NCBI RefSeq assembly: GCF_021117425.1 | Contig: NZ_CP088298.1 | Coordinates: forward strand, 1,116,001-1,180,000 | Reading direction: 5' to 3' | Source of the DNA: Brevibacterium zhoupengii | GTDB lineage: Bacteria > Actinomycetota > Actinomycetes > Actinomycetales > Brevibacteriaceae | DNA: 64,000 bases | Shown: positions 55,170 through 64,000 of the stretch, piece after piece | Position numbering within the stretch: the stretch's first letter is position 1 | How the letters are laid out: each line of letters begins with the position of its first letter | The notes under the pieces: model-generated | What the model saw: the letters and a program-made list of their open reading frames with translations, nothing else | Database searches by the model: none | Told to the model about the DNA's origin: nothing | Made by a program: the position numbers and the translations under genes

Positions 55170-56636
55170 ATGGAAGCACAGACGGTTCCCGAGGTGATCA
55201 CCGAGATACATCGGTGGCACGAGGCGCTGTCGAATCTGCCTCCGGCCCTCAGCGAGGTCGAAGCCATCGACAGGATCACTGCGCTCGAGGAACTGACATC
55301 TGCCGCTGCTGCGGCCCAAGCCAGAGAAACCCTGACCTTCGACATGCGTCGACGCAATCGTGAAGCCGAGGAAGGCCTGACGAGCAAAAAGCAGGGCAAG
55401 GGCGTCGGCGCGGAGATCGCGCTGGCTCGCAAGGTGTCTCGGGCTCGCGGCAGCTCGCTGCTGAAGTTCTCGCGTTCTCTGCTCGTCGATCTGCCCCAGA
55501 CCTATTCGGCCTTGAGGACCGGCAGCATCTCCGAAGAGAAGGCTCGAGCCGTTGCGAAGGAAACGGACTGGCTCCCCAGGGACAAACGTCGGCAGGTCGA
55601 CGAACGCATGGCTGATCGCCTCGCCGAGGTGGGGGTCGGTCGGCTGGGCAACGAAGTCCGCGCCCTGGCACAGCAGGTCGATCAGCAGGCGGCCGTGGCA
55701 CACCTTGAGAAATGCATCGAAGAGCGGGCAGTCTCAGTTCGTCCTGCACCAGGCAACATGGCATACCTCAGCGCGCTGCTGCCCATGCCTCAGGCGGTGG
55801 CCGTCTACGCAAACCTGAAGAAGTCGTCGGCTTCGCTCATCGGGACCGGAGAATCGGGCAGACGTACGCAGCCTCAGGTCATGGCTGACCTCCTCGTCGA
55901 ACGGACCACGGGCCAGGAGTGCGCCGCAGCGGTGCCCACGGAGATCCACCTCGTGATGAACGATGACAGCCTGGTCGGGCCCGGAGATAATCCGGCGTGG
56001 CTTCCCGGAGTCGGACCGCTCCCCGCCGGAGCGGCACGAACGTTCGTAGCCGAGAATGAGGCAAGCGTGTTCCTGCGCAGGCTCTATACCCGCCCCGACG
56101 ACGGCCAGCTGGTGCGCATGGATTCCCGCCGCCGTGAGTTCTCGGGACTGCTGCGACGCATGATCGTCATCCGTGATGATGTCTGCCGCTCACCATGGTG
56201 CGACGCGCAGATCAAACACGCCGACCATGCCACAGCCTACGCCGCTGGAGGCGACACCGATTGGGACAACGCCTCGGGACTGTGCGCCGCCTGCAACTTC
56301 GCCAAAGAGCTCAACGGCTGGAAGCACGTGGCGACTTCCGAGAAGCTGATCGTGAAGACGCCGACGGGCCACCGCTACGAGACGCGGACCAAACCCCTCG
56401 ACTCCCGGGCAAGTGATGGCAAGTTCGAGGGTACTGCCGTATCCCACACCGACGCCGACACCATAGACAAGGGTGCAGCGAAGCCGCGCCGGCGATTGCA
56501 AGGAAACGACAAAGCCCACGGCCCGCCGCAGCCGAGTCGAACGGACGACAAGGTGATACCTGATCGCGGGGCAAGCATCGTCGAATATCTGTTCGGTGCG
56601 CGGTTCCGCACGTTCCTCTCCGCGAATTCGACTTGA
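55170..56636 (+). CDS. DUF222/HNH endonuclease domain protein (13E12 repeat family)
   Basis: The 488-residue protein has an N-terminal DUF222 region (residues about 10-300) and a C-terminal HNH nuclease with CRSPWCDAQIKHADHATAYA, then GGDTDWDNASGLCAACNFAK. The family is highly amplified in Actinobacteria and may behave as a selfish or regulatory nuclease. ATG 55170 is preceded by TAGCCT ending 7 nt before, supporting this start over 55140. No terminal repeats are seen. Confidence 0.88.
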   Translation: MEAQTVPEVITEIHRWHEALSNLPPALSEVEAIDRITALEELTSAAAAAQARETLTFDMRRRNREAEEGLTSKKQGKGVGAEIALARKVSRARGSSLLKFSRSLLVDLPQTYSALRTGSISEEKARAVAKETDWLPRDKRRQVDERMADRLAEVGVGRLGNEVRALAQQVDQQAAVAHLEKCIEERAVSVRPAPGNMAYLSALLPMPQAVAVYANLKKSSASLIGTGESGRRTQPQVMADLLVERTTGQECAAAVPTEIHLVMNDDSLVGPGDNPAWLPGVGPLPAGAARTFVAENEASVFLRRLYTRPDDGQLVRMDSRRREFSGLLRRMIVIRDDVCRSPWCDAQIKHADHATAYAAGGDTDWDNASGLCAACNFAKELNGWKHVATSEKLIVKTPTGHRYETRTKPLDSRASDGKFEGTAVSHTDADTIDKGAAKPRRRLQGNDKAHGPPQPSRTDDKVIPDRGASIVEYLFGARFRTFLSANST

Positions 56637-56692
56637 TGATTTCGGCTCGATGAATTTGTCGAGGCCGCGGAGCGATGTGTCGTGCCGTGAGG

Positions 56693-57550
56693 TTAACGGC
56701 GACCGACCTTTGCAGTGAACAGCCGTGAGGCCCAGATGGCTGCGAGTCCCAGAATCACCGCGCACCACCCGACCGCGAGCACACCGGAGCTGCCCATCTC
56801 GGTGCCGATCAGCAGGCTGCGCAATGCATCGATGATCGGCGTAATCGGCTGGTTGTCGGCAAAGACCGTCAGCCATCCTGGCATCGTCTCGACAGGCACA
56901 AAGGCGCTGGATACGTATGGCAGGAACAGCAGGATGAAGCCGTATCCATTGGCCGACTCGGCGGACTTCGATGCCAATCCGATGGCAGCGAAGAGGTAGG
57001 TGATAGCCAGGATGTACAGCGCAATGAGACCTATCGTCATCAGCCATTGACCCAGATCTGCTGTCGGTCGGAAGCCGATGAGCACCGCCACGGCGATGAC
57101 GACTCCGGTGGCGAACAGATTCTTCAGGAGGCTCGCCACCACGTGGCCAGTGATGACTGCTGATGCCCTCATCGGCATCGCGCGCAATCGATCGACGAAA
57201 CCAGAGGTCATGTCGTTCGCTACCGACAGCGAGGTCGAGGCGGCACCGAAGCCGGCGCAGGTGAGTACGATTCCGGGGACCACATAGTTGACGTAGTCAC
57301 CTCCAGGATCGAGCGCACCGCCGAACACGAACGTGAACATGAGCATCAGGAGAACTGGCAGTGCAATAGCCATGAGCATTGATTCGACATCGCGGACTGC
57401 GTGGCGCAGGCTGCGCCCGATGAGGGCGACTTCTGCGCTGGTCCCCGGCGCTCGGCTGCGGGTTCTGACTCGGTGGTGCGGCTCGATGGGGGCCGAAGAA
57501 GGAGCTGGAGAGGCTTCATCGTTCGCAGCGGTGGTCCGGCGGTCGGTCAT
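56693..57550 (-). CDS. ABC-2 type exporter permease (DrrB-like)
   Basis: The 285-residue permease has six helices after a Pro/Ser-rich cytosolic start, with VPGIVLTCAGFGAASTSLSV and MPMRASAVITGHVVASLLKN, typical of DrrB drug-efflux permeases. It is 80 bp downstream of its ATPase in the same operon and is divergent from a TetR gene. Confidence 0.9.
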   Translation of the reverse strand: MTDRRTTAANDEASPAPSSAPIEPHHRVRTRSRAPGTSAEVALIGRSLRHAVRDVESMLMAIALPVLLMLMFTFVFGGALDPGGDYVNYVVPGIVLTCAGFGAASTSLSVANDMTSGFVDRLRAMPMRASAVITGHVVASLLKNLFATGVVIAVAVLIGFRPTADLGQWLMTIGLIALYILAITYLFAAIGLASKSAESANGYGFILLFLPYVSSAFVPVETMPGWLTVFADNQPITPIIDALRSLLIGTEMGSSGVLAVGWCAVILGLAAIWASRLFTAKVGRR

Positions 57551-57629
57551 GATGGTCCAATCTCAGTTGTGGGGCGGTGGGCGGTGAAGATCTGTGATGG
57601 GTGAGGGAATCAGTGATCGGGTGTGGGAT

Positions 57630-58595
57630 TCAGTGGTTGGGATTGTCATCGGTTGAGGTGAAGGCCAGAAAGACGTCGTCGAGGCTTGGGGTGCGGAGTG
57701 AGACGGAGGCCTCGGGGGAGGCGTCGAGGAGCGGAGTGAGCACTGCCGTGATCCCACGTACGGTTCCGTCTGTCGGTTCCTCTGCCACCGTCGAACCCTC
57801 CTCGTTGTGAATGGCGACGGTGTCCTCTCCGACTCGCGCCTTCAGCTGGGACGGCGTGCCCAGGCCAGTCAGCCGTCCTCGATCGAGCAGTCCGATCCGA
57901 TCGGCTAAGGCATCGGCCTCTTCCAAATACTGTGTTGTCAGGAACACGGTGGTCCCTTCGCCGGACAGCCGTTCTATTTCGGCCCACAGCTCGCGACGAG
58001 AGCGGGTGTCCAGGCCCGTGGTCGGCTCATCAAGGATGAGTACGTCGACGGGCACGACGAGACTGAGGGCGAGGTCGAGTCTGCGTCGCATACCTCCCGA
58101 AAGCGTTCCCACCCGACGATCCATGAATGATTTCAAGCTCAGGCTGAAGGCGAGCTCTTCACTCCGTGCCTTCGCTGTGCGTCGGGAAAGGCCGGAGAGT
58201 CGACCGAGAAGGACGAGGTTTTCTGCAGTCGAAAGGTACGTGTCGACGGCGGCGTTCTGCCCGGTGAAAGCGAAGCGGCGCTTTGCCTCGGCAGGATCGG
58301 TGCCTACATCGACTCCCATGACGTGCACTGTTCCGGAATCCGTGTTCTCGAGCGTCGTGAGAATGTTGATGACCGTGGTTTTGCCAGCTCCGTTGGCTCC
58401 GAGCAGGGCGAAGACCTCGCCTCTATGCACGGAGAGGTTGAACTCCTGAAGAACGGTCTTGTGCCCGAATGACTTTGTCACCCCGGCGAAGGTGATCGCT
58501 TCAGCTGCACCGCCGACCTTCGCCTTGGCGGACACTGACGCGGGTTCCGGGGTCGGAGCTGGAGCTGAGGCCGATCCTGAGCCTGTGGAGTCCAT
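57630..58595 (-). CDS. ABC exporter ATPase (DrrA-like)
   Basis: The 321-residue ATPase from ATG 58595 has Walker A (LLGANGAGKTTVINIL), signature (LSGGMRRRLDLALSLV), Walker B (VLILDEPTTGLD) and a DrrA-type C-terminus. It opens with a Ser/Ala/Pro-rich tail. The frame runs on to 58817, but that would cross the TetR gene. With the permease it exports hydrophobic drugs. Confidence 0.92.
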   Translation of the reverse strand: MDSTGSGSASAPAPTPEPASVSAKAKVGGAAEAITFAGVTKSFGHKTVLQEFNLSVHRGEVFALLGANGAGKTTVINILTTLENTDSGTVHVMGVDVGTDPAEAKRRFAFTGQNAAVDTYLSTAENLVLLGRLSGLSRRTAKARSEELAFSLSLKSFMDRRVGTLSGGMRRRLDLALSLVVPVDVLILDEPTTGLDTRSRRELWAEIERLSGEGTTVFLTTQYLEEADALADRIGLLDRGRLTGLGTPSQLKARVGEDTVAIHNEEGSTVAEEPTDGTVRGITAVLTPLLDASPEASVSLRTPSLDDVFLAFTSTDDNPNH

Positions 58596-58625
58596 GAGGT
58601 CTGCCTTTCGTCGAACTGAAATTAC

Positions 58626-58687
58626 TGTGTACTCGTTAAACTGTATATGACAGTAACACGCAATATATGCCGTACACAATATAAGAT
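58626..58687. promoter_or_regulatory. Divergent TetR operator region
   Basis: TGTGTAC (58626-58632) is inverted as GTACACA (58672-58678) and CTGTATATGACAG (58641-58653) lies between. TAAGAT (58682-58687) ends 6 nt before the TetR ATG. These dyads in the 98-bp gap fit autoregulation and control of the exporter. Confidence 0.55.
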
Positions 58688-58693
58688 GAGGAG

Positions 58694-59716
58694 ATGGACA
58701 GTGAAGAACCGATTGAGCAGCTTCCGCGCGGAATCGCTTTGGCCTGGGGCGTGGCAGCAACGCCGCAGCGCGGGCCCAAGCGGGAGATGAGCGTTGAGAG
58801 AATCGTCGATGCTGCAATCGAGATCGCTGACCAGGAGGGCATCACCGCAGTGTCGATGTCTGCTGTGGCCAAACGTCTCGGATACACTCCGATGTCGCTG
58901 TACCGCTATGTCAGCGCTAAGGACGATCTGCTGCTGCTCATGCAGGAGGAGGCCACGGGTCTGCCACCTGAGATCAGTGGTGAGGGAGCTGAATGGCGAG
59001 CCAGGCTTGAGGAACTCTACGAGGCACAGACGGAGGTCTATCGCCGCAAGTCATGGCTGCTGACAATGCCGATCACCGGCAGTCCGATCACTCCGAACAG
59101 TTCCGCATGGCTCGAAGCCAGTCTCGAAGCGCTGGATGCGACGTCACTGACCGAGGATGAGAAGATGGCCGCGTCCTTGCTGGTGACCGGGGCCGCACGC
59201 TGGAGAGGATCCATTCTGGCCGGATATCAGCAGCAGGGGCGTGCGAAGGGCTTGAGTGACGCCGAGGTGTCCGAGCAGGAATCTCGCCTGTTCGACGCGG
59301 TCATCACAGTAGATGGCTACCCGTTCTTACGTCGGGCCATCGACGCTGGAGTGTTCACCTCGGAATCCGACCCATTCGTCTTCGGCTTCGAACGAGGGCT
59401 GGACGGACTTGCCGACTACATCGAGCTAGTTGGCCGTGCCCGCGCTGGGGAGGCGACCGATACTCAGGAAGACACCGAGGCGGCGGGCTCTGCTGGTGGG
59501 GCGCCAGGCTCTGCCGGTGAGGCGCCGGGGCCTGAGGGAGTCGCGGCTGGGGGGTCGGAGGATATTCCCGACGGCGACCCGACTGTCATGGCCGACAAGA
59601 AGTATCGCGACGCGCAGAAGGCGGTCAAGCAGGCGCAGAAAGTCCTCGCAGAGGCGCGAAAGCGCGAACGTCAGACTCTTCGCGAGGCCAAGGAGCGTGC
59701 CGCCAAACGGCGTTGA
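58694..59716 (+). CDS. TetR family regulator with C-terminal coiled-coil tail
   Basis: The 340-residue protein has a TetR HTH (VERIVDAAIEIADQEGITAV, then MSAVAKRLGYTPMSLYRYVS) and a TetR_C-type ligand domain to about residue 250. An unusual extension follows: Gly/Ala/Glu/Asp repeats and then a charged helix (ADKKYRDAQKAVKQAQKVLA, ending EAKERAAKRR). Typical relatives stop near 220-250. It is divergent from the DrrAB exporter it probably controls. Confidence 0.9.
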   Translation: MDSEEPIEQLPRGIALAWGVAATPQRGPKREMSVERIVDAAIEIADQEGITAVSMSAVAKRLGYTPMSLYRYVSAKDDLLLLMQEEATGLPPEISGEGAEWRARLEELYEAQTEVYRRKSWLLTMPITGSPITPNSSAWLEASLEALDATSLTEDEKMAASLLVTGAARWRGSILAGYQQQGRAKGLSDAEVSEQESRLFDAVITVDGYPFLRRAIDAGVFTSESDPFVFGFERGLDGLADYIELVGRARAGEATDTQEDTEAAGSAGGAPGSAGEAPGPEGVAAGGSEDIPDGDPTVMADKKYRDAQKAVKQAQKVLAEARKRERQTLREAKERAAKRR

Positions 59717-59724
59717 TGGTGAAT

Positions 59725-59763
59725 ACACCGGTGGCGCCGGGCTGAGCCCGACGCCACCAGTGT
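59725..59763. terminator. Imperfect hairpin between convergent genes
   Basis: ACAC, GGTGGCG and CGGGC pair with GCCCG, CGCCACC and GTGT across single-base mismatches with a TGA loop. It separates the TetR and holin-X genes. Confidence 0.7.
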
Positions 59764-59799
59764 TTGGAGCTATGCTGCTGTGCTTGGTTGCGAGATCTG

Positions 59800-60207
59800 T
59801 CAGTACCGAGGACCTGAAGGGTTCTTCACCGCGCGCTTGACCGAAGCGACCAGGGACTTGGCCGAACCGATCGCTGTGCCCGGAACCGGGTTGCCCTTCT
59901 TGAACAGAGGCAGGGCAATCAGCACGAGGATGATGGCAAGCACCGCGAGGATGCCGAAGACGATGAGGAAGCTTCCCCACCATGGCCAACCCAGGCCTTC
60001 GTGGAATGCGGCAGCGCCGGCGAAAATCACCATGAACGATGACAAGAACAGGAAGAACAGGGCGACGACGGCAAGCGCCGAACCGATGCCCAAGTTCTTC
60101 GCACCAGCGGTGGCCTCTGCCTTGGCCAGCGCAATTTCTTCCTCGGCGATCGCTTTGGAATCGTCGCCGATGCCTTTGATCAGTTCGCTGATCGACCTCT
60201 CAGCCAT
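59800..60207 (-). CDS. Actinobacterial holin-X/DUF1469 membrane protein
   Basis: The 135-residue protein from ATG 60207 (after GGAG) has an amphipathic N-terminal helix (ISELIKGIGDDSKAIAEEEI) and two membrane helices around GLGWPWWGSF. PF07332 proteins carry a holin name but are ordinary chromosomal genes. It is not phage-derived here. Function is unknown. Confidence 0.85.
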   Translation of the reverse strand: MAERSISELIKGIGDDSKAIAEEEIALAKAEATAGAKNLGIGSALAVVALFFLFLSSFMVIFAGAAAFHEGLGWPWWGSFLIVFGILAVLAIILVLIALPLFKKGNPVPGTAIGSAKSLVASVKRAVKNPSGPRY

Positions 60208-60298
60208 GAGTGCTCCTATCGACAAAAACTTGGACAATCTTTCTTAAGAGTAGTCTGAACGTGCCTGGTGACCAAAGTAATACGGTCAGTAAAATGAG

Positions 60299-60359
60299 AA
60301 AAACCCGCCAGATGAATCTCGAACGCCTCACTTGGAGCATCCGTTCTCACCGGCGGGTT
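60299..60359 (-). terminator. Terminator of acs (long-loop stem)
   Basis: On the minus strand AACCCGCC and GGCGGGTT (60352-60359 and 60302-60309) pair across a 42-nt loop that itself can form a GAACG/CGTTC stem. A TTTTT run follows. It lies 16-76 bp after the acs stop. Confidence 0.7.
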
Positions 60360-60374
60360 CGTCTCAGTGCAGGA

Positions 60375-62309
60375 TCAGGACTTCGCCACTGATTCCTCGA
60401 TCAGGTCCATGACCGAAGCGTCGGCCAGGGTTGAGGAGTCACCCACCTTGCGGTGTTCGGCAACGTCCTTGAGCAGACGACGCATGATCTTGCCCGATCG
60501 GGTCTTCGGTAGTTCGGACACGATGTGGACCTTCTTCGGCTTCGCGATCGGTCCGATGTCCTTGCCGACGTGCTGGCGCAGCAGCTCAGATGTCTCCGGA
60601 GAGTCCTCAACATCGTTGCCCACGATGACGAAGGCCACGACGGCCTGACCGGACGTATCGTCGGCGGCACCGACGACAGCCGCCTCGGCGACATAGGGGT
60701 GGGCAACCAAGGACGACTCAATCTCGGCCGTCGACAGGCGGTGCCCGGACACGTTCATCACGTCATCGACGCGGCCGAGGAACCAGATGTCGGCATCCTC
60801 ATCGCGCCTTGCGCCATCTCCTGCGAAGTAGGTGTTCTCGAACCGTGACCAGTACGTTTCCTTGAACCGCTCCGGATCGTTCCAGATTCCGCGCAGCATG
60901 GACGGCCATGGCTGGCGAATGACGAGGAGTCCGCCTTCGGGGCCCGCCGGACTGTTTCCCTCATCGTCGACGACGTCAACGGAAATGCCGGGGATCGGAC
61001 GCTGTGAGGAGCCGGGCTTCGTCGACATGACGCCGGGAAGCGGAGCGATCATGTGCGCGCCGGTCTCGGTCTGCCACCACGTGTCGACGATGGGGCAGCG
61101 CTCACCGCCGATGACGCGGTGGTACCAGCGCCAAGCCTCGGGGTTGATCGGCTCGCCGACGCTGCCGAGCAGACGCAGGCTGGAGAGATCGTATTTGGCC
61201 GGAATCTCCTCGCCCCACTTCATGAACGTGCGGATTGCCGTCGGCGCGGCGTAGAGGATCGTGGCCTTGTACTTCTCGATGATCTCCCACCAGCGACCCT
61301 GGTGGGGAGTGTCAGGCGTGCCCTCATACACAATCTGAGTGACGCCTGCGGCCAGCGGACCATACGTGACGTAGGAGTGTCCGGTGACCCAGCCGACGTC
61401 AGCAGTGCACCAGAAGACATCGGACTCAGGCTTGATGTCGAAGACGGCCTTCATCGAATACAGAACCTGGGTCAGGTAGCCGCCCGAGGTATGCAGAATG
61501 CCCTTCGGCTTACCGGTCGTGCCTGAGGTGTAGAGAATGAAGAGAGGATTCTCGGAATCGAAGAATTCGCATTCGTGCTCGGAGCTCGCCTGATCAACGG
61601 TTTCATGCCACCACTGATCGCGCCCCTCGACCATCTCGACGTCCTGCCCGGTGCGGCGCACGACAAGCACGGTTTCGACGGGGGTGTCCCCATGCGACAG
61701 GGCCTCGTCGACGGCGGGTTTGAGACTGGTGGCCTTGGTGCGGCGGTAGCTGCCGTCTGCGGTGATGACCACTCGTGCATCGGCATCGATGATGCGTGAG
61801 CGCAGAGCATCGGCGGAGAAGCCGCCGAAGACGACAGAATGGGCGGCGCCGAGGCGGGCACAGGCCAACATCGAAATCATCGCTTCGGGGACCATGGGCA
61901 GGTAGATCGCCACCCGGTCGCCGGCCTTGATGCCGAGTTCGGTGAGTACGTTGGCTGTCTTGGACACCTCGGCGAGAAGTTCTGCGTAGGTGAAGGAGCG
62001 GGAGTCGCCGGGTTCCCCCTCGAAGTTGATGGCAACGCGATCGCCATTGCCAGCGAGAACATGGCGGTCGAGGCAGTTGTAGGCCACGTTGAGTTTGCCG
62101 CCGATGAACCATTTTGCGAAGGGTGGGTCAGTCCAGTCGAGAACTTCGCCGAAGTCTTCCTTCCAGTCGACGAGGTCTCGAGACTGCTCGGCCCAGAAGC
62201 TCAGGTAGTCGGCATCGGCCCGGTCGTATTCGTCGGCCTTGACGTTGGCGGCAGCAACGAACTCTTCAGGCGGGGCAAAGGTTTCGGTTTCTGCTGTGCT
62301 GTCGGTCAT
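60375..62309 (-). CDS. acs: Acetyl-CoA synthetase
   Basis: The 644-residue AMP-forming ligase activates acetate. It has FILYTSGTTGKPKGILH (P-loop), WCTADVGWVTGHSY, the VDTWWQTETG motif and the C-terminal catalytic Lys in LPKTRSGKIMRRLL, which is the usual acetylation target of sirtuin control. It starts behind GGAGGG. Upstream lies a possible Crp site. Confidence 0.96.
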   Translation of the reverse strand: MTDSTAETETFAPPEEFVAAANVKADEYDRADADYLSFWAEQSRDLVDWKEDFGEVLDWTDPPFAKWFIGGKLNVAYNCLDRHVLAGNGDRVAINFEGEPGDSRSFTYAELLAEVSKTANVLTELGIKAGDRVAIYLPMVPEAMISMLACARLGAAHSVVFGGFSADALRSRIIDADARVVITADGSYRRTKATSLKPAVDEALSHGDTPVETVLVVRRTGQDVEMVEGRDQWWHETVDQASSEHECEFFDSENPLFILYTSGTTGKPKGILHTSGGYLTQVLYSMKAVFDIKPESDVFWCTADVGWVTGHSYVTYGPLAAGVTQIVYEGTPDTPHQGRWWEIIEKYKATILYAAPTAIRTFMKWGEEIPAKYDLSSLRLLGSVGEPINPEAWRWYHRVIGGERCPIVDTWWQTETGAHMIAPLPGVMSTKPGSSQRPIPGISVDVVDDEGNSPAGPEGGLLVIRQPWPSMLRGIWNDPERFKETYWSRFENTYFAGDGARRDEDADIWFLGRVDDVMNVSGHRLSTAEIESSLVAHPYVAEAAVVGAADDTSGQAVVAFVIVGNDVEDSPETSELLRQHVGKDIGPIAKPKKVHIVSELPKTRSGKIMRRLLKDVAEHRKVGDSSTLADASVMDLIEESVAKS

Positions 62310-62635
62310 TTTTCCCTCCGGCTTCTTTGATGGATCGAAAATTCTAGTTGCACTGTATACCCGAGACGGGGGCTTAGGTCACCGTCGTCCGTTCGATGAG
62401 CGGTGGTGTTCGGGGGTAGCAATTGCCATGCTGGTGTGCTACAGAACACACTTTATGCATCGGCACAGAAGAGAGGGAGGCGTTTTCGGTGATTCACGCT
62501 TATCTGACAGGCAGTACAGAAGGAGTGCGCAGGGGGTCCTGTTCTGCAAGGATGGGGTTCGAGTCTGTCAGGATGGAAACTAGACAGACACATGAAATTT
62601 GACGACCCTGTCCCCAAACGCGACTGGAGTAAGCG
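62310..62635. other. 326-bp intergenic region between acs and the divergent membrane gene
   Basis: No coding region is apparent. It contains a Crp-like palindrome (62434-62451) and a 7-bp stem GTCTGTC/GACAGAC (62563-62569 with 62583-62589) shortly before the rightward gene. Both genes must have their promoters here. Confidence 0.6.
62434..62451. promoter_or_regulatory. Possible Crp/GlxR site upstream of acs
   Basis: GTGTG and CACAC are separated by 8 bp, and the inner TGTG-N8-CACA matches the outer bases of the TGTGANNTANNTCACA consensus. The site is 125-142 bp from the acs start. Central bases differ from the consensus, so this is tentative. Confidence 0.45.
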
Positions 62636-64000
62636 ATGAGTTCGCCGCAGCACCCAACTGGATCAGGTCCACAGCAGTGGCATGATCCGCACGCGCAGAA
62701 TCCCGGGCCGAACAGCCAACCACAGTTCGGCCAGGGTCCGGCATACGGATCGGGACCGGCATTCGGTGCAGGACCCGATCAGCAGTCGCCCGGACCCGGA
62801 GGGTATGGCGGTGGACCTGTCGGCTCGGGAGGACCAGGCCCCTATGGTTCACAAGGGCCGCACAATGCCGGACCCGGGCCCTATGGTTCGGGCCCCGGTC
62901 CGCAGAACTCCGGACCGGGACCCTATGGTTCAGCACCGGGTCCCGGACCTTATGGTTCAGCACCAGGACAGTACGGTGCGGGCGCCCCAGGCCCCTATGG
63001 TTCGGCCCCGGGTCAGTTCGGGTCCGCAGGTCCGGCAGCACAGAAGAGTCCTCGCACCGGTCCCGGGCTGCTCGGGCCGCTGACGCTGCGCGATCTGTTT
63101 CTGCTCTTCGCCGGACTGCTCTCACTGATCGTCCTCTTCGTGCCGTTCAAGTCCGACGGGTTCCTCTCATGGTCGCTGTGGCATTGGACCGTCGACTCAA
63201 TGGGCACTCTGACATTCGATGTGTTCGGCATCTGGCTGATCGTGGCGGCGGTCTTCGTCAGCAAGTTCGGCAACGGCGGACTCAAAGTGGGTTCGCTCAG
63301 TCTTGATCAGGCGATCTCGGTCCTGTCCGGTGCCGCGTTCACCTTCGCCTTCGTCCACCTGCTGACCTCGGTCCAGTTCTGGCACGTCGGTGCATACCTC
63401 GCCTTCTTCGCAGCCCTGATCGCCTTCTTCGCAGGCGTATTCACGATGCTTCCCTTCTTCAACAAGGAATTCGCAATTCGCGACGAGGTTGCCGCGCACC
63501 CGAAGGCCCGCCCTGTGACCAAGCACGTTCAGCATCCCGCTCCAGTGGCGAACATGCCCGGCGCGCACTACGGCCCTGGCGGATTCGGCGCCCCCTACGG
63601 CAGCCAGCCCAACGGAAGCCAGCCCAACGGAGCTTTCGGCTCGCAGGGTCAGCCAGGAGCGCCTGTGCATCCCGGTCAGCCCGGTGGCCCGGGTCAGTTC
63701 GGTGGACAGAACCAGTTCGGTCAGCCAGGCGGACCGGATCAGTTCGGCCAGCAAGGTCAGTCGGGCCCGCAGGGACAGCCCGGCCAATTCGCTGCTCCTG
63801 GACAGTCGGCGACTCCAGATCAGTTCAACCAGCCCAACCAGGTCGGCAGCTCCGGTCAGATCGACGGAGCCGGTCAGCCCGGTGGGCCAGGCCAGGCCGA
63901 TGAGTTCGGCCAGAACGGCCAGCCTGATGGCCAGGGCCAGTTCGGCCAGCCCATCGGGTCTGGCCAGAACAGCCCCTATGCTCCGCCAGAGGAGCAGGCA
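62636..64000 (+). CDS. Gly/Pro/Gln-rich membrane protein (3' end cut off by window)
   Basis: From ATG 62636 the frame is open to the window edge (455 codons). Residues 1-145 are Gly/Pro/Gln-rich with repeated GPYGS or APGQYG units. Four membrane helices follow (about 150-285), the first after LRDLFLLFAGLLSLIVLF. A second low-complexity tail begins near residue 300 (QPGGPGQFGGQNQFGQPGG) and continues past the edge. It resembles actinobacterial DUF-type membrane proteins with disordered cytosolic tails. I cannot name it. Confidence 0.75.
   Translation, partial: MSSPQHPTGSGPQQWHDPHAQNPGPNSQPQFGQGPAYGSGPAFGAGPDQQSPGPGGYGGGPVGSGGPGPYGSQGPHNAGPGPYGSGPGPQNSGPGPYGSAPGPGPYGSAPGQYGAGAPGPYGSAPGQFGSAGPAAQKSPRTGPGLLGPLTLRDLFLLFAGLLSLIVLFVPFKSDGFLSWSLWHWTVDSMGTLTFDVFGIWLIVAAVFVSKFGNGGLKVGSLSLDQAISVLSGAAFTFAFVHLLTSVQFWHVGAYLAFFAALIAFFAGVFTMLPFFNKEFAIRDEVAAHPKARPVTKHVQHPAPVANMPGAHYGPGGFGAPYGSQPNGSQPNGAFGSQGQPGAPVHPGQPGGPGQFGGQNQFGQPGGPDQFGQQGQSGPQGQPGQFAAPGQSATPDQFNQPNQVGSSGQIDGAGQPGGPGQADEFGQNGQPDGQGQFGQPIGSGQNSPYAPPEEQA

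Noticed and set aside
55170..56636. DUF222-HNH gene as an insertion element
   Set aside because: No terminal repeats, target duplications or transposase motifs flank it, so it is listed only as a nuclease-family gene.
59800..60207. Prophage holin
   Set aside because: PF07332-type proteins are common chromosomal membrane proteins and no phage genes are nearby.

Overview
The window is chromosomal DNA from a high-GC actinobacterium. Gene content and order fit a member of the Micrococcales close to Brevibacterium; the genus is a guess. The tRNA-Ser(GGA)/SRP RNA neighbourhood, the block dnaX-recR-lysC-asd, and the block metallophosphoesterase-class A PBP-DUF4177-RidA-NUDIX-MBL-crp-nth-NUDIX are the same collinear blocks that lie near oriC in Mycobacterium and other Actinobacteria. 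I see no prophage, IS element, integron or CRISPR array.

Layout. (1) 0-8.6 kb: a leftward operon for a family 5 solute-binding lipoprotein, two permeases, a fused double ATPase and an LLM flavin monooxygenase (cut by the window edge). It is divergent from two tandem VOC-fold proteins, with a long inverted repeat between them, and is followed by a DUF3152 lipoprotein. (2) 8.6-17 kb: a Clp stress island. It holds a ClpC-like unfoldase behind an HspR-type (HAIR) inverted repeat, a YidC paralog with a DUF6412 partner, a clpP pair in which the second subunit has lost its catalytic Ser and His, a two-component system, a SHOCT protein, and a ClgR/PopR-like regulator. Palindromes of one type lie upstream of both the clpP pair and the regulator. 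(3) 17-20.2 kb: an IdeR/DtxR-box siderophore-binding lipoprotein, an L,D-transpeptidase, SRP RNA and tRNA-Ser. (4) 20-29.5 kb: accessory enzymes and regulators (PfpI, MDR reductase, DUF4333, YCII plus ECF42 sigma, AlkD-like, amidase, a winged-helix/membrane pair, flavodoxin, Sir2, TIGR03085). (5) 29.5-35.6 kb: a leftward membrane-associated cluster DUF4178-DUF2617-Gly-rich protein-DUF350-spermidine synthase-like, then GNAT and DUF1707 genes. (6) 35.7-43.4 kb: dnaX, recR, an inserted DUF2975/HTH module, lysC and asd. (7) 43.4-46.4 kb: a zinc ABC importer. (8) 46.5-55.1 kb: the conserved ponA-crp-nth block. (9) 55-64 kb: a DUF222-HNH protein, a TetR-controlled DrrAB-type exporter, a holin-X protein, acs, and an incomplete Gly/Pro/Gln-rich membrane protein.

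Functionally the window mixes housekeeping genes (replication/repair, diaminopimelate pathway entry, envelope synthesis, acetate activation) with stress and metal modules. The best candidates for something new are the Clp island with a pseudo-ClpP and a shared operator code, a strand-biased 10-mer that ignores gene direction, the monooxygenase/transporter/VOC island, and a degenerate NUDIX protein kept inside a conserved operon. Many genes here look leaderless, with a TANNNT -10 box ending 6-7 nt before the start codon.
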